From the NCBI GenBank assembly GCA_902618945.1, contig CACNCK010000004.1, positions 1 to 64,000 of the forward strand: 64,000 bases of DNA, given 5' to 3'. Positions 28,537-38,011 of the stretch are shown piece by piece. Source of the DNA: an uncultured SAR86 cluster bacterium. GTDB lineage: Bacteria > Pseudomonadota > Gammaproteobacteria > Magnimaribacterales > Magnimaribacteraceae. The position numbers were made by a program, and so were the translations under genes. Position 1 is the stretch's first letter. Each line of letters begins with the position of its first letter. The notes under the pieces are model-generated. The model was not told the DNA's origin. It was given only the letters and a program-made list of their open reading frames with translations, and searched no databases.

Positions 28537-29724
28537 ATGAATAAACAATTAAATTTTTTAACAGAGTATCCATTCCAGTACCTCTCAGATTTGCTCAAAG
28601 ACATAAAAAAAGATCCATTAGATGTCATAGGACTACATATAGGAGAGCCGAAAGAACGAGCGCCAATACAAGCACTAGATATTATCAATGAAAACTCTTT
28701 ATCCTATTCAAAGTATCCGACTTCTTCGGGTGAATTACATTTGAGAGAAAGTTATTGCGGTTACTTAAAAAATAGATTTTCTAGAAGTAATATTAACCCA
28801 GATATTCATGTTTTACCCCTTTCAGGCAGTAGAGAAGGAATTTTTTCGTTCATTCAGTCGACAATAGATTCTACAAAAAAAAGGCCAAGGGTAATTTTGC
28901 CAAATCCGTTTTACAAAATTTATGAAGGTGCTGCGATTATGGCAGGTGCAGAACCCTACTACTTAAATTCCATTGAATCCGAAGGATTTAAACCTGATCT
29001 GGGAAGCATACCCGAGGATGTCTGGAAAGATTGTCAACTTTTTATAATTTGTTCTCCCTCAAATCCCACTGGATATTGTTTCGATAAAAATGAGTATGAG
29101 GAACTATTAGAAAAAGCTGAAAAATATGATTTTCTCTTATGCTCTGATGAATGCTATGTAGATATCTATGATAGTTCATCAAATCCTCCTTTGGGATTAC
29201 TAGAATGTGATGATGTCACTATGAAAGATTCAAAATCAGTCATATTTCATAGTCTTTCTAAAAGATCTAGTCTTGCCGGTCTCCGATCAGGATTCATTTG
29301 TGCTTCGCAAGCGATTATAAAGAAACTAAGTTTATATAGAACTTACCATGGTGTTACTCTTTCTTTACCAACTCAATTAGCCAGTACTTGGGCTTGGCAA
29401 GATAGTAAGCATGTAGAGTCTAACAGAGCTGAATATGATAAAAAGTACCAAGCAGCCATTTCTTGCTTAGATAACTTTGATGAAGTGAAAAGACCTGATG
29501 GAGGTTTTTATATTTGGTTAAAATTACCTTGTGATGATCAGGCCTTCGCAAAGTTGTTATATGAACAGGAGTCAGTGCTTAGTTTGCCTGGATCCTACTT
29601 AGGTAAGAAGATTTATGGCATTAATCCTGGAGAAGGATTTTTAAGATTAGCTGTAGTGCATGATGTTGATACTATCAATAAGGCCTTTTCTGCAGTAAAT
29701 AGAACCATGCAATCCTTAAATTAG
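28537..29724 (+). CDS. dapC: Succinyldiaminopimelate aminotransferase
   Basis: DapC transaminates N-succinyl-2-amino-6-oxopimelate with glutamate in the succinylase route to diaminopimelate and lysine. The 395-residue fold-type I PLP enzyme has the internal-aldimine Lys242 in HSLSKRSSLAGLRSGF and the cofactor-binding segments CSPSNPTGY and SDECYVDIY. Sequence alone cannot exclude another class I aminotransferase, but the position directly before dapD and dapE strongly supports DapC, as in Pseudomonas. Confidence 0.92.
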   Translation: MNKQLNFLTEYPFQYLSDLLKDIKKDPLDVIGLHIGEPKERAPIQALDIINENSLSYSKYPTSSGELHLRESYCGYLKNRFSRSNINPDIHVLPLSGSREGIFSFIQSTIDSTKKRPRVILPNPFYKIYEGAAIMAGAEPYYLNSIESEGFKPDLGSIPEDVWKDCQLFIICSPSNPTGYCFDKNEYEELLEKAEKYDFLLCSDECYVDIYDSSSNPPLGLLECDDVTMKDSKSVIFHSLSKRSSLAGLRSGFICASQAIIKKLSLYRTYHGVTLSLPTQLASTWAWQDSKHVESNRAEYDKKYQAAISCLDNFDEVKRPDGGFYIWLKLPCDDQAFAKLLYEQESVLSLPGSYLGKKIYGINPGEGFLRLAVVHDVDTINKAFSAVNRTMQSLN

Positions 29725-29758
29725 ATTTTTTAATCTATCTCTAAAGTTAACCAGAACT

Positions 29759-29764
29759 TATAAT
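29759..29764 (+). promoter_or_regulatory. Possible dapD -10 box, leaderless configuration
   Basis: A perfect TATAAT lies six bases before the dapD ATG at 29771. No Shine-Dalgarno sequence occurs upstream and no strong -35 was found. If active it would give a leaderless dapD mRNA independent of dapC. Confidence 0.4.
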
Positions 29765-29770
29765 ATACAA

Positions 29771-30757
29771 ATGAATATTTTTCCATTGGCTGCCGTTGGT
29801 GTTTCTACATTGAATTCAAGCGATGATCTGTTGGATGTTAGATATCACTTAATTTTAAATGAAGATCAGGAACTGCTGAATACTTTGAACATTCATAATC
29901 CGGGATTTGATAATCTTTATTCAATGGCAAGCGGAGCAGAAAACAAAAAGTTTTTTGAGAGTATCAGCAGTTCATTATCTGTTACAAGTAGACAGAAAAT
30001 AATATTTCATAAAATTTATAAGGATGTGCCTATCTCAAATATATGTGATGCTTATTTGAAGCTTTATCTTTTATCATTAAAAGTCTCTAAACCAAATAGT
30101 ATTAACCTAGAAAATATATTCGGATCCTTAGCTAACGTTGCATGGACTAATCTTGGTCCTGTCGATGTGAAGGACTTGAATTTAATTAGATCAAAAAATG
30201 GAGAAGTCTTTGTTAGATCGGTAGATAAATTCCCTTGCATGACCGATTACATAATTCCTGAAGGTGTAAGAATAGCTGATAGTTCCAGGGTGAGGTTAGG
30301 AGCCCATTTGTCTGAAGGAACAACAGTAATGCATGAAGGTTTTGTTAACTTTAATGCAGGAACACTTGGCTCAGCTATGATAGAAGGTAGAATTTCAGCA
30401 GGTGTGGTTATAGGAAAAAATTCAGATTTGGGCGGAGGTTGTTCAACGATGGGTACTTTATCGGGCGGAAATGAGGTAAAAATTTCTGTTGGCGAAGATT
30501 GCTTATTGGGTGCTAATTCTGGGTTAGGTATTCCTTTAGGAAATAGGTGTGTATTAGAAGCGGGCTTGTACTTAACAGGAGGATCTAAAGTAGAAATTCT
30601 AAATTCAAAAAATGAGTTGATAGAAACTGTAAAGGCATCCACCTTATCTGGCCAAGATGACCTATTATTCATAAGAAATTCCCTTACTGGTGCCATTCAA
30701 TGCAAACCTAATGGAAAAAGTGTTGTTTTAAACAAAACACTGCATAAAAACGACTAA
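29771..30757 (+). CDS. dapD: Tetrahydrodipicolinate N-succinyltransferase
   Basis: DapD transfers succinyl from succinyl-CoA to tetrahydrodipicolinate in the diaminopimelate pathway. At 328 residues it belongs to the long Pseudomonas/actinobacterial-type DapD rather than the 274-residue E. coli type. The left-handed beta helix spans about 165-270 and includes VRLGAHLSEGTTVMHEGFVNFNAG and GGGCSTMGTLSGG. It is separated from dapC by 46 bases containing a TATAAT box. Confidence 0.95.
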   Translation: MNIFPLAAVGVSTLNSSDDLLDVRYHLILNEDQELLNTLNIHNPGFDNLYSMASGAENKKFFESISSSLSVTSRQKIIFHKIYKDVPISNICDAYLKLYLLSLKVSKPNSINLENIFGSLANVAWTNLGPVDVKDLNLIRSKNGEVFVRSVDKFPCMTDYIIPEGVRIADSSRVRLGAHLSEGTTVMHEGFVNFNAGTLGSAMIEGRISAGVVIGKNSDLGGGCSTMGTLSGGNEVKISVGEDCLLGANSGLGIPLGNRCVLEAGLYLTGGSKVEILNSKNELIETVKASTLSGQDDLLFIRNSLTGAIQCKPNGKSVVLNKTLHKND

Positions 30758-30765
30758 TAAAAAAG

Positions 30766-31899
30766 ATGAGTAAAGTTTTAGAACTTACAAAAGAGCTAAT
30801 ATCAAAGAAATCTGTGACACCCGATGATGCTGGATGCCAAAGCATTATTTCTTCAAGATTGGAAAAAGTTGGCTTTTCAGTGGTGAACCTTAAGTATGGA
30901 GATGTGGACAACCTTTGGGCTACATATGGAGATTCCGGCCCTATTTTTGCTTTTCTAGGTCATACTGATGTAGTTCCCACAGGTCCACTGGAAGATTGGG
31001 AGAGTGATCCTTTCATAGCAACTGATAAAGACTCTTTACTCGTTGGAAGAGGAGCAGCAGATATGAAAGGAAGCGTTGCTGCTTTTGTCACTTCTATTGA
31101 AGAATTCTTAGCTGAAGAACCTACCTTATCAGGAAGAATTGCTGTTCTACTGACCAGCGACGAAGAGGGTCCTGCTGTAGATGGAGTAACTAAAGTTGTT
31201 GATTATCTTGAAGAAAAGAACGAAAAAATTGAATGGTGCCTTGTTGGAGAGCCCACAGCTGATAATAGTGTGGGAGATGTTATAAAAATAGGAAGAAGAG
31301 GTTCAGTTTCAGCCAAGATTATTGTCAAAGGAACTCAGGGTCACGTAGCCTATCCAGAAAAAGCGAGTAACCCTATACATAATTTTTCCTCTTCTCTTGC
31401 TGAAATATCTAAGCTCAGCTGGGCAGATGAAACAGGTAAGTTTCAAGATAGTGTTTTACAAATATCTAATCTTAACTCAGGTACCGGAGCAACAAATGTT
31501 ATACCTGGAAGCTTAGAGTTAAGTTTAAATGTACGCCACTCACCCTCAACTGCCGTGCAACAAATAAAAGATGATGTTGAGTCCATAATCAATAAATACA
31601 ATGTTGAATGTGAGGTTTTGTGGGAAGTTGGAGGAAAGCCATTTCTTACTACTCAAGAAGAGCTTATCTCAGCAGTGAAAAGCTCAATAAAAGAAGTGAC
31701 AGGGTCAGAACCCAAATGCACTACTGATGGAGGTACATCAGATGGTAGATTTATTGCACCTACCGGATCACAAGTTGTTGAGCTTGGGCCAGGTAATGCA
31801 TCTATTCATAAAGTAAATGAAAGCGTAAAAAAAGAAGATCTCGAGGAATTGCATAAAATATACAAAACAATATTAAGTAAACTCCTCACTAATTTATAG
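30766..31899 (+). CDS. dapE: Succinyl-diaminopimelate desuccinylase
   Basis: DapE hydrolyses N-succinyl-L,L-diaminopimelate, releasing succinate. The 377-residue dizinc M20 enzyme has metal and catalytic residues His66 (GHTDVVP), Asp99 (GRGAADMKG), catalytic Glu133 and ligand Glu134 (TSDEEGPA), and the C-terminal ligand His in ASIHKVNE. DapC, DapD and DapE run consecutively, completing three sequential steps. It ends 16 bases before the convergent POT transporter. Confidence 0.97.
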   Translation: MSKVLELTKELISKKSVTPDDAGCQSIISSRLEKVGFSVVNLKYGDVDNLWATYGDSGPIFAFLGHTDVVPTGPLEDWESDPFIATDKDSLLVGRGAADMKGSVAAFVTSIEEFLAEEPTLSGRIAVLLTSDEEGPAVDGVTKVVDYLEEKNEKIEWCLVGEPTADNSVGDVIKIGRRGSVSAKIIVKGTQGHVAYPEKASNPIHNFSSSLAEISKLSWADETGKFQDSVLQISNLNSGTGATNVIPGSLELSLNVRHSPSTAVQQIKDDVESIINKYNVECEVLWEVGGKPFLTTQEELISAVKSSIKEVTGSEPKCTTDGGTSDGRFIAPTGSQVVELGPGNASIHKVNESVKKEDLEELHKIYKTILSKLLTNL

Positions 31900-31915
31900 A
31901 ATTATTAGTATTTCC

Positions 31916-33403
31916 CTAATTCCCTTCCTTTATCTCAGTTGCCTTTAAGAATCTATTTGATATAAGGAGTAAAATTCCTACTACTGACAGCGCAATAATA
32001 ATTTGCATAAAGAGATCCGGCATTGAAGCAATACCAGCCTCAAATGATTTGCTTGCAAGTAAGCCTGCAAGACCAGCCGCCAAAGAAGACGAAAGAAACC
32101 AAATTCCCATCATTTGACCTCTGTATCTAATTGGAGAATATTTCGCAGTAGCTGAAAGGCCCACTGGACTCAAACATAGTTCGCCTAGTGTGTGAAAAAG
32201 ATATGTTATAAGAAGAAACTGAATACCAGCTTTTTCATTCTTCATAGCAGCCTCAACACCAAAAATAATTACTAAAAAACCAATAGCCATAAGGAAACAT
32301 CCCAAAGCAAATTTTTGAGGTGTATCAGGATCTAAGTTCTTTTTTCCAAGAGAGATCCAAAATGCTGCGAAAAAAGGAGCAAAAATTACTACCATCAAAG
32401 GATTTGCGACCTGAAGAAAGGTCGCTGGCATCTCCCACCCAAAGATAAATAGATCCGTGTAGTCTTTAGCAAAAAGATTTAAAGATGAGCCACCTTGGTC
32501 AAATCCGGCCCAAAATAATACAGCTCCGAAAAACAATAATAATAACATTTTGATATTTTCAATTTCATCAGTGCCTAGACCTGCAAAAAAGAATAAATAT
32601 ATGAAGTAAGAAATAGCCACAATTAATATCAAATAAACAGTAAGTTGGTTGAGTAGTTGTGGATCAACACTCCAAAGTCCAGCAAAGCCTGAAGTAACTA
32701 CTAAGAAAATAGCTATTGCACTATATTTTAATATATTCATGTACTTTGATTCATCTTCAGTGGGAGCCAAATTAGCAATTTTTCCAGCTTCTCCTAATGA
32801 ATTTCTTGTGAAAAGATATTGTAAAACACCAAAGGTCATTCCTACACCAGCGGCTCCAAAACCCCAATGCCATCCTACCTTCTCGCCAAGATAGCCACAA
32901 ACAAGGAATCCGAGCATACTTCCTATGTTGATAGACATATAAAATATCGTATAGCCAGAATCAATTCTTACATCTCCTGGTTTATAAAGTTGCCCTACGA
33001 TAGTTGAGATGTTTGGCTTTAAAAGACCTGTACCGATTGAAACAAGAACCAAACCAAGAAAAAAGGTTTTATCATAAGGAATTGCCAGCACATAGTGACC
33101 GAGAGTTATAATAACTGCACCGTAGAGAACTGTTCTCTGGGCTCCAAAAAGCTTATCTGCAATCCATCCGCCGGGCACGCATAGAAAATATACTGATGCA
33201 CCATATATTCCGTAGATCGCCATAGCCTCAGGAGCATTAAGATTCATACCTCCTTCAGTTACCTCCCTTGTCATGAACAAAACAAGCAACCCTCTCATTC
33301 CATAGAAGGACATTCTTTCCCACATTTCTGTTAAAAAAAGTGTTACTAGACCTTTGGGATGGCCTAAGAAAAAAGTATCACTAGATTTGGATATATCATG
33401 CAT
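31916..33403 (-). CDS. POT-family proton-coupled oligopeptide transporter
   Basis: An inner-membrane MFS protein of the PTR2/POT family importing di- and tripeptides with protons. The 495-residue protein has the proton-coupling ExxER motif in TEMWERMSFYGMRGLL, the family loop GGWIADKLFGAQRT, FYMSINIGSMLG and about 14 hydrophobic segments. Resembles E. coli DtpA/YhiP-type proteins; the paralogue is not decidable here. It converges on dapE with a 16-base gap and diverges from the RDD gene. Confidence 0.93.
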   Translation of the reverse strand: MHDISKSSDTFFLGHPKGLVTLFLTEMWERMSFYGMRGLLVLFMTREVTEGGMNLNAPEAMAIYGIYGASVYFLCVPGGWIADKLFGAQRTVLYGAVIITLGHYVLAIPYDKTFFLGLVLVSIGTGLLKPNISTIVGQLYKPGDVRIDSGYTIFYMSINIGSMLGFLVCGYLGEKVGWHWGFGAAGVGMTFGVLQYLFTRNSLGEAGKIANLAPTEDESKYMNILKYSAIAIFLVVTSGFAGLWSVDPQLLNQLTVYLILIVAISYFIYLFFFAGLGTDEIENIKMLLLLFFGAVLFWAGFDQGGSSLNLFAKDYTDLFIFGWEMPATFLQVANPLMVVIFAPFFAAFWISLGKKNLDPDTPQKFALGCFLMAIGFLVIIFGVEAAMKNEKAGIQFLLITYLFHTLGELCLSPVGLSATAKYSPIRYRGQMMGIWFLSSSLAAGLAGLLASKSFEAGIASMPDLFMQIIIALSVVGILLLISNRFLKATEIKEGN

Positions 33404-33459
33404 AATAAACTCACAATTTTATATAGAATAATCAAAAAAAATATCTTCTCCAAATTATT

Positions 33460-33870
33460 ATGGAAAATTCAGGTTTTTTTAAGAGAATCTTTTCTCTTAT
33501 TTATGACAGTTTACTGATTTTAGGGATAATCTTTTCTTTAACTTTATTACTCGTATTTTTAAATGGCGGAGCGTCTGAAAATGGTGGATTTATTGATTTA
33601 CTGCAGCTTTTCGTCACTATTTTCTCTGGGCCAATCTTTTACTCTTATTTTTGGTTGGTTAATGATGGACAGACTGTAGGCATGCAGGCATGGAAAATAA
33701 AGCTTATTTCTGAAGAGAAGTTAACAATAAGAATTTGTCTCTTGCGTTGCGCTTTTTCTACCTTTTCTTTCTTGTTCTTTGGTCTTGGCTACTTATATAT
33801 TTTTTTTAACGAAGATAAAAAGTCGCTGGCTGACATAGCAACAAAAACAAGGATTGCTAAGATTAACTAG
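33460..33870 (+). CDS. RDD family membrane protein
   Basis: A 136-residue membrane protein with three hydrophobic segments (about 14-33, 47-70 and 105-125). It has the RDD-family pattern: an initial Arg before the first helix (FFKRIFSLIYDSLL), the mid-protein GQTVGMQAWKIKLIS and the C-terminal SLADIATKTRI. The family is poorly characterised; some members are proposed transporters. Its last eight bases overlap the 3' end of the opposing lptG. No function is assigned. Confidence 0.88.
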   Translation: MENSGFFKRIFSLIYDSLLILGIIFSLTLLLVFLNGGASENGGFIDLLQLFVTIFSGPIFYSYFWLVNDGQTVGMQAWKIKLISEEKLTIRICLLRCAFSTFSFLFFGLGYLYIFFNEDKKSLADIATKTRIAKIN

Positions 33871-34921
33871 ATTTAAGTCTCCAAAATGAAGCTGTTAAAC
33901 CAATAACTGCCGCTATAGGAAAAGTAACTGCATAGAAAGGGCTTAGCAGTGAGACAGCTGCCATGCTAGCAAAAAGATTTTGAAAAATATTCAAGGAAAA
34001 TGCGAATAAGATTCCAAAAAGAATTCTTTTACCAATAGAGTCATCCCTCACTCTCCCAAAAACGAAAGATGCAGCTAGTAAGATTAATGATATTGTTGTG
34101 ATGGGATGGAATATTTTCTTCCAATACTCCAGAGATAAGTTATTTCTTCTATATTCAGATATGTTTAATTTTAGAGCTTCATTAAGCTCACCAATAGACA
34201 GATATCTAGGAGATAGAATTCTTCTCATATCACTATCTTTAGGACCTTCTTGCCATATTTTTTCTTCTTGAAGGCGAATAGAATTTGTTTGAAAGTCCGT
34301 TATTGTTAAATCAAATAGAGTCCAGATTCCATTTTGACGCTTAGCATATTTCGAATCTATTATTTGGTTAATACTTCCCTCTTCTCCAAATTGATAAGTC
34401 GTGACGTCATTAATAGAATCTTTACTTGGAGAAGTTTTAAAAAAATTAATTGATGAATCAGAAGCAAACCAATAACCATCCTCTGTATTGATTCTGTCTT
34501 GCTTCAATAATCTATTTTCCTCGTTGGCTTGTGACAATGAAGGGAGTAAAGTCTCTTGAAATAAAAAGGCTATTGCTATTATCACTATCGCAGGCCTTAA
34601 AGATGCTATCGCCATCCTAAAATTCGATTTACCTAAAACTTTTGACCCTATAATCTCCCCTTCTGAGTTTAAGCTTCCTAAACCAACGATCGCTCCAATA
34701 AGGCAAATATATGATAAATATTCATAAATTGAACTTGGAATTGAATAAAAACAATAAATTAGTGCATCAAATACAAGATAAGAATTTGATATATCAGAGA
34801 TTTCAGAAATAAATTTAAATAAAAAGTCCAGCAAAGAGATTGCAACTGCAACAATACAAATACTGTGAAATATTCTCTTTGAGATATTTCTTTCTATTAT
34901 GTCTCCAAATAAATGAATCAT
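33863..34921 (-). CDS. lptG: LPS export system permease LptG
   Basis: LptG is one of two permeases of the LptB2FG ABC transporter that extracts lipopolysaccharide from the inner membrane into the LptC-LptA bridge. The 352-residue YjgP/YjgQ protein has N-terminal membrane helices, a periplasmic beta-jellyroll domain (about 130-260), and three C-terminal helices. The start overlaps lptF by four bases (ATGA). LptB, LptC and LptA are not in the window. Second position in the pair supports LptG over LptF. Confidence 0.94.
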   Translation of the reverse strand: MIHLFGDIIERNISKRIFHSICIVAVAISLLDFLFKFISEISDISNSYLVFDALIYCFYSIPSSIYEYLSYICLIGAIVGLGSLNSEGEIIGSKVLGKSNFRMAIASLRPAIVIIAIAFLFQETLLPSLSQANEENRLLKQDRINTEDGYWFASDSSINFFKTSPSKDSINDVTTYQFGEEGSINQIIDSKYAKRQNGIWTLFDLTITDFQTNSIRLQEEKIWQEGPKDSDMRRILSPRYLSIGELNEALKLNISEYRRNNLSLEYWKKIFHPITTISLILLAASFVFGRVRDDSIGKRILFGILFAFSLNIFQNLFASMAAVSLLSPFYAVTFPIAAVIGLTASFWRLKSS

Positions 34922-35922
34922 GATTTTATCTTGTGCATATATAAATTCAAAAGAATAGAAAAAACTAAAAAAAGCAAATGAACCAAAAGAATTGAAATTA
35001 CATTAGAGGATTCTGAACCTTTGAATGTCAACAAAATCCCTAAGTATGCTGAAAATATTAATAAACCAGGAAGTATTTTCGAGTATCTGCCTTTACGCGG
35101 AGATCTTTCTGATAATGGCACGGCGATGAAAATACTTAATAATGTCATAAAACTTAAAGAGCTCGACCATAACAAAGGATTTACTGAATCCTTTGGCTCA
35201 AAATTAACTTCACCATAATTTTTCGACATGAAGTCAGCTTTTAACTTGAGATTATCAAACTTGACGGAAAATATTTCGTCAGGTTCTTCTTTCGAATATG
35301 AAAACCCTTTATCAAAATTCAGATCTCCATTTCCTGACCTATTTGGGCTCAATCCCTCAGCTACGATAGTCAAACTTGATTCCCTAGTGGAATCCTTCAC
35401 AAGGAGAAAAACATCCTTCAATCCGTCATTTCGCTTTTCCTTCGCATAAATAAGATAAGAATCATTTAATTTGTGAAATTCACCTGGAAGTAGAGCATCT
35501 AAGGTTTCTTCTAGAGATTGAACTTCAAGTAAACTCTTTACCCGCAAATCTAATCCAGGACTAAGCACTAGAGAAAAGAGAAATATTAACAAAGCTATCA
35601 ATACTGCAGGAATTGCCAATAGTGAGTAGATTCTTGAGTGACTAAAGCCAAGCTGTTCCATGATCGTAAGTTCATTTTCTGAGCTAAATTTTCCAATTGT
35701 CAAAACAACGGACATAAAAAAACTTAGAGGCAAAATTAATTCTAAAAATTCTGGAAGCCTATACAGGACCACATAAAAAACAACTTGAGGATTTATTTCA
35801 CCTCTGGATGCTTGCTCTAAGTATTGTATAGACCTCGAAGAAACGATTATGAGAATAAAAACTACGCTTATAGCCAGAGTATATGAGAAGATAGTCTTTA
35901 AAAAATAACGATTTAAAATCAT
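34918..35922 (-). CDS. lptF: LPS export system permease LptF
   Basis: LptF pairs with LptG in the inner-membrane LPS exporter. The 334-residue protein shows N-terminal helix Tyr-Phe-Leu-Lys start (ILNRYFLKTIFSYTLAISV), three helices before a periplasmic domain (about 125-245) and three helices after. It diverges from pepA across 128 bases, the same arrangement as E. coli (lptFG divergent from pepA-holC-valS). The 128-base gap should hold both promoters; I could not assign a clear sigma-70 pair. Confidence 0.95.
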   Translation of the reverse strand: MILNRYFLKTIFSYTLAISVVFILIIVSSRSIQYLEQASRGEINPQVVFYVVLYRLPEFLELILPLSFFMSVVLTIGKFSSENELTIMEQLGFSHSRIYSLLAIPAVLIALLIFLFSLVLSPGLDLRVKSLLEVQSLEETLDALLPGEFHKLNDSYLIYAKEKRNDGLKDVFLLVKDSTRESSLTIVAEGLSPNRSGNGDLNFDKGFSYSKEEPDEIFSVKFDNLKLKADFMSKNYGEVNFEPKDSVNPLLWSSSLSFMTLLSIFIAVPLSERSPRKGRYSKILPGLLIFSAYLGILLTFKGSESSNVISILLVHLLFLVFSILLNLYMHKIKS

Positions 35923-36050
35923 AAACGAGTATTTGAGAATCTATATAGTCAATCCTACTCTTTATTAGAAGAATATTCTCTATTTGGAGATAACTTTTAT
36001 TATTTATTGATAAAATATTAAGACAGCAATCTTTTTTAAAAGGAGAAATA

Positions 36051-37565
36051 ATGAAAAAAAGACTCACACTAAGCCTTAACCAAGAACTATCAAAAAATCT
36101 TTTAAAAACAAAAATAGATGTTTTAGTTGTCGGTGTTTCCGAGGGAAGGACTTTAAATTCAATCGCTGAAAATGTTGATAAAGCAACTCAAGGTAGTATT
36201 AAAAAGCTTATAAAAAGGGGTGAGTTTGAGTCAAAGGTGGGTCAGACAGCTTACATTGCAACTAATGATGGTACTTCTGCTGAAAGGATTTTCTTAATTG
36301 GTTGTGGTAAACCAACGAAAGGTCTTAGCAGTGAAGATCTTGATAAGATTGCAATGTCTGTAACAACTTGTTTAACAACAAAAAAATCTTCAACAGGTAT
36401 TGTTACATTACCTTCCATAAAACATGAATCTAAAGAAAATACCGATGAGACTTTGCTGCAGAAAATAGGTACTGCTGTTGAAAGCAAGGCTTATACCTAC
36501 GACGCGAAACTTAATAAGAAAAATAAAAAAATTAATTATCTTAAAAAAGTCTCAATTGTTATTGATTCAAAGCAAAGTGTAGCTAGATTGCGCAAAGGGC
36601 TCAAAACTGGACAAGTCATAGGACAAGGAATGAATGTAGCCAAAGATTTAGCAAATCTTCCTGGAAATGTGTGCACTCCATCCTACCTGGCAACAAGTTC
36701 TAGATCTGCAGCCAATAAATATAAAAAACTTAGTTGTAGAGTTTATGGCGAAAAGGAGATGAAAAAAATGGGTATGGATTGTTTGCTTTCAGTTGGAAAC
36801 GGAAGTGCGCAAGAGTCAAAACTCATTTCAATGAATTATCAAGGTGGAAAAAAAGGCGATAAACCATATGCCATTGTTGGCAAGGGTATTACTTTTGATA
36901 CGGGAGGAATAAGCCTCAAGCCTCCTCCGACCATGGATGAAATGAAATTTGATATGTGTGGTGCTGCGAGTGTTATAGCGACTATGCAAGTAGTTTCAGA
37001 ACTCAAACTTCCGATCAATATAGTTGGTGTTGTGGCAAGTGCAGAAAATATGCCAGGTAGTAAAGCCACTAAGCCTGGTGATGTCGTACGCACAATGTCT
37101 GGTAAGACTGTTGAAATATTAAATACTGATGCTGAAGGACGATTGGTCTTAGCTGATGCTTTGACTTATGTTGAAAGATTTGAACCCCGATCAGTAGTAG
37201 ACATCGCTACACTTACCGGAGCGGTGATAATGGCTTTAGGTTATTCCACATCTGGACTAATGTCTAATAACGACAAACTCGCAGAAGAATTATTAGAGGC
37301 TGGCCGTAAAGCTTCAGATAGAGCTTGGCAATTGCCCTTATGGGATGTTTACCAAAAAGATTTGGATAGTAATTTTGCAGATATCGCAAATATAGGTGGT
37401 CGAGCTGGTACGATTACCGCTGCATGTTTTTTATCAAGATTTGCAGAGAAATACCCATGGGCTCATCTCGATGTGGCCGGAACTGCTAGTTATAAAGGAG
37501 CTGCAAAAGGTGGTTCAGGTAGACCTGTACCTCTCCTGAGTCAATATCTCATAGATAAGTCTTAG
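36051..37565 (+). CDS. pepA: Leucyl aminopeptidase (cytosol aminopeptidase PepA)
   Basis: PepA is a hexameric two-metal M17 aminopeptidase; in E. coli it also binds DNA as XerB/CarP in plasmid recombination and carAB regulation. The 504-residue protein has KGITFDTGGISLKP and the signature NTDAEGRL at 358-365, providing metal ligands and the catalytic Arg. A strong SD (AAAGGAG, 36038-36044) precedes ATG 36051. The N-terminal domain is Lys-rich. pepA-holC-valS run consecutively. Confidence 0.97.
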   Translation: MKKRLTLSLNQELSKNLLKTKIDVLVVGVSEGRTLNSIAENVDKATQGSIKKLIKRGEFESKVGQTAYIATNDGTSAERIFLIGCGKPTKGLSSEDLDKIAMSVTTCLTTKKSSTGIVTLPSIKHESKENTDETLLQKIGTAVESKAYTYDAKLNKKNKKINYLKKVSIVIDSKQSVARLRKGLKTGQVIGQGMNVAKDLANLPGNVCTPSYLATSSRSAANKYKKLSCRVYGEKEMKKMGMDCLLSVGNGSAQESKLISMNYQGGKKGDKPYAIVGKGITFDTGGISLKPPPTMDEMKFDMCGAASVIATMQVVSELKLPINIVGVVASAENMPGSKATKPGDVVRTMSGKTVEILNTDAEGRLVLADALTYVERFEPRSVVDIATLTGAVIMALGYSTSGLMSNNDKLAEELLEAGRKASDRAWQLPLWDVYQKDLDSNFADIANIGGRAGTITAACFLSRFAEKYPWAHLDVAGTASYKGAAKGGSGRPVPLLSQYLIDKS

Positions 37566-37567
37566 TG

Positions 37568-38011
37568 ATGGTAGAAGCTACTTTTATAGCTTCTGGCAAG
37601 AATATGGAAGAAGCTTTGAACTTCACTTGTTCTCTAATTAGTAAATTAATTATGGGCGGAATAGATCTAATTCATGCTAGTAAAATAGATATTTTTTGTG
37701 ATGATATAAATGACGCTAAATATTTAGATGAGAGGTTATGGAATGAGCCTAAATATGGACTAATTTCTCATAATCTAGTTACTAATAAAGCGGATGATCT
37801 CATAAATATTGGTTATCCTGGCACTAAGTTCGCTTTAGGTTCTGATTTGATTCTTAATCTATCTCCAGATATGCCGAAAAACTTAGATGGATATGAAAAT
37901 TTTATACAGCTAGTAATTATGGATGGTGCCGATCTCAGAGAGAGAGCAGCGAGTACGTGGTCTAAATGTAAAGATCTAGGATTAAAAACAAAATTCGTAG
38001 AGTCAATATGA
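37568..38011 (+). CDS. holC: DNA polymerase III chi subunit
   Basis: HolC (chi) links the clamp loader to single-strand DNA-binding protein via psi (HolD). The 147-residue protein is divergent but shows the chi pattern near the end (FIQLVIMDGADLRERAASTWSKCKDLG) and the KIDIFCDD segment. ATG 37568 was preferred to the GTG one codon upstream, which overlaps the pepA stop. It overlaps valS by four bases (ATGA), matching pepA-holC-valS in E. coli. Confidence 0.9.
   Translation: MVEATFIASGKNMEEALNFTCSLISKLIMGGIDLIHASKIDIFCDDINDAKYLDERLWNEPKYGLISHNLVTNKADDLINIGYPGTKFALGSDLILNLSPDMPKNLDGYENFIQLVIMDGADLRERAASTWSKCKDLGLKTKFVESI

Noticed and set aside
30247-30696. A 149-codon open frame antisense to dapD
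   Set aside because: It mirrors the repetitive hexapeptide codons of the dapD beta helix, which produces long antisense frames by composition.
35923-36050. Promoters in the lptF-pepA gap
   Set aside because: Candidate TTGGAG and TAAAAT boxes are 21 bases apart and no other pair was convincing, so none is listed.
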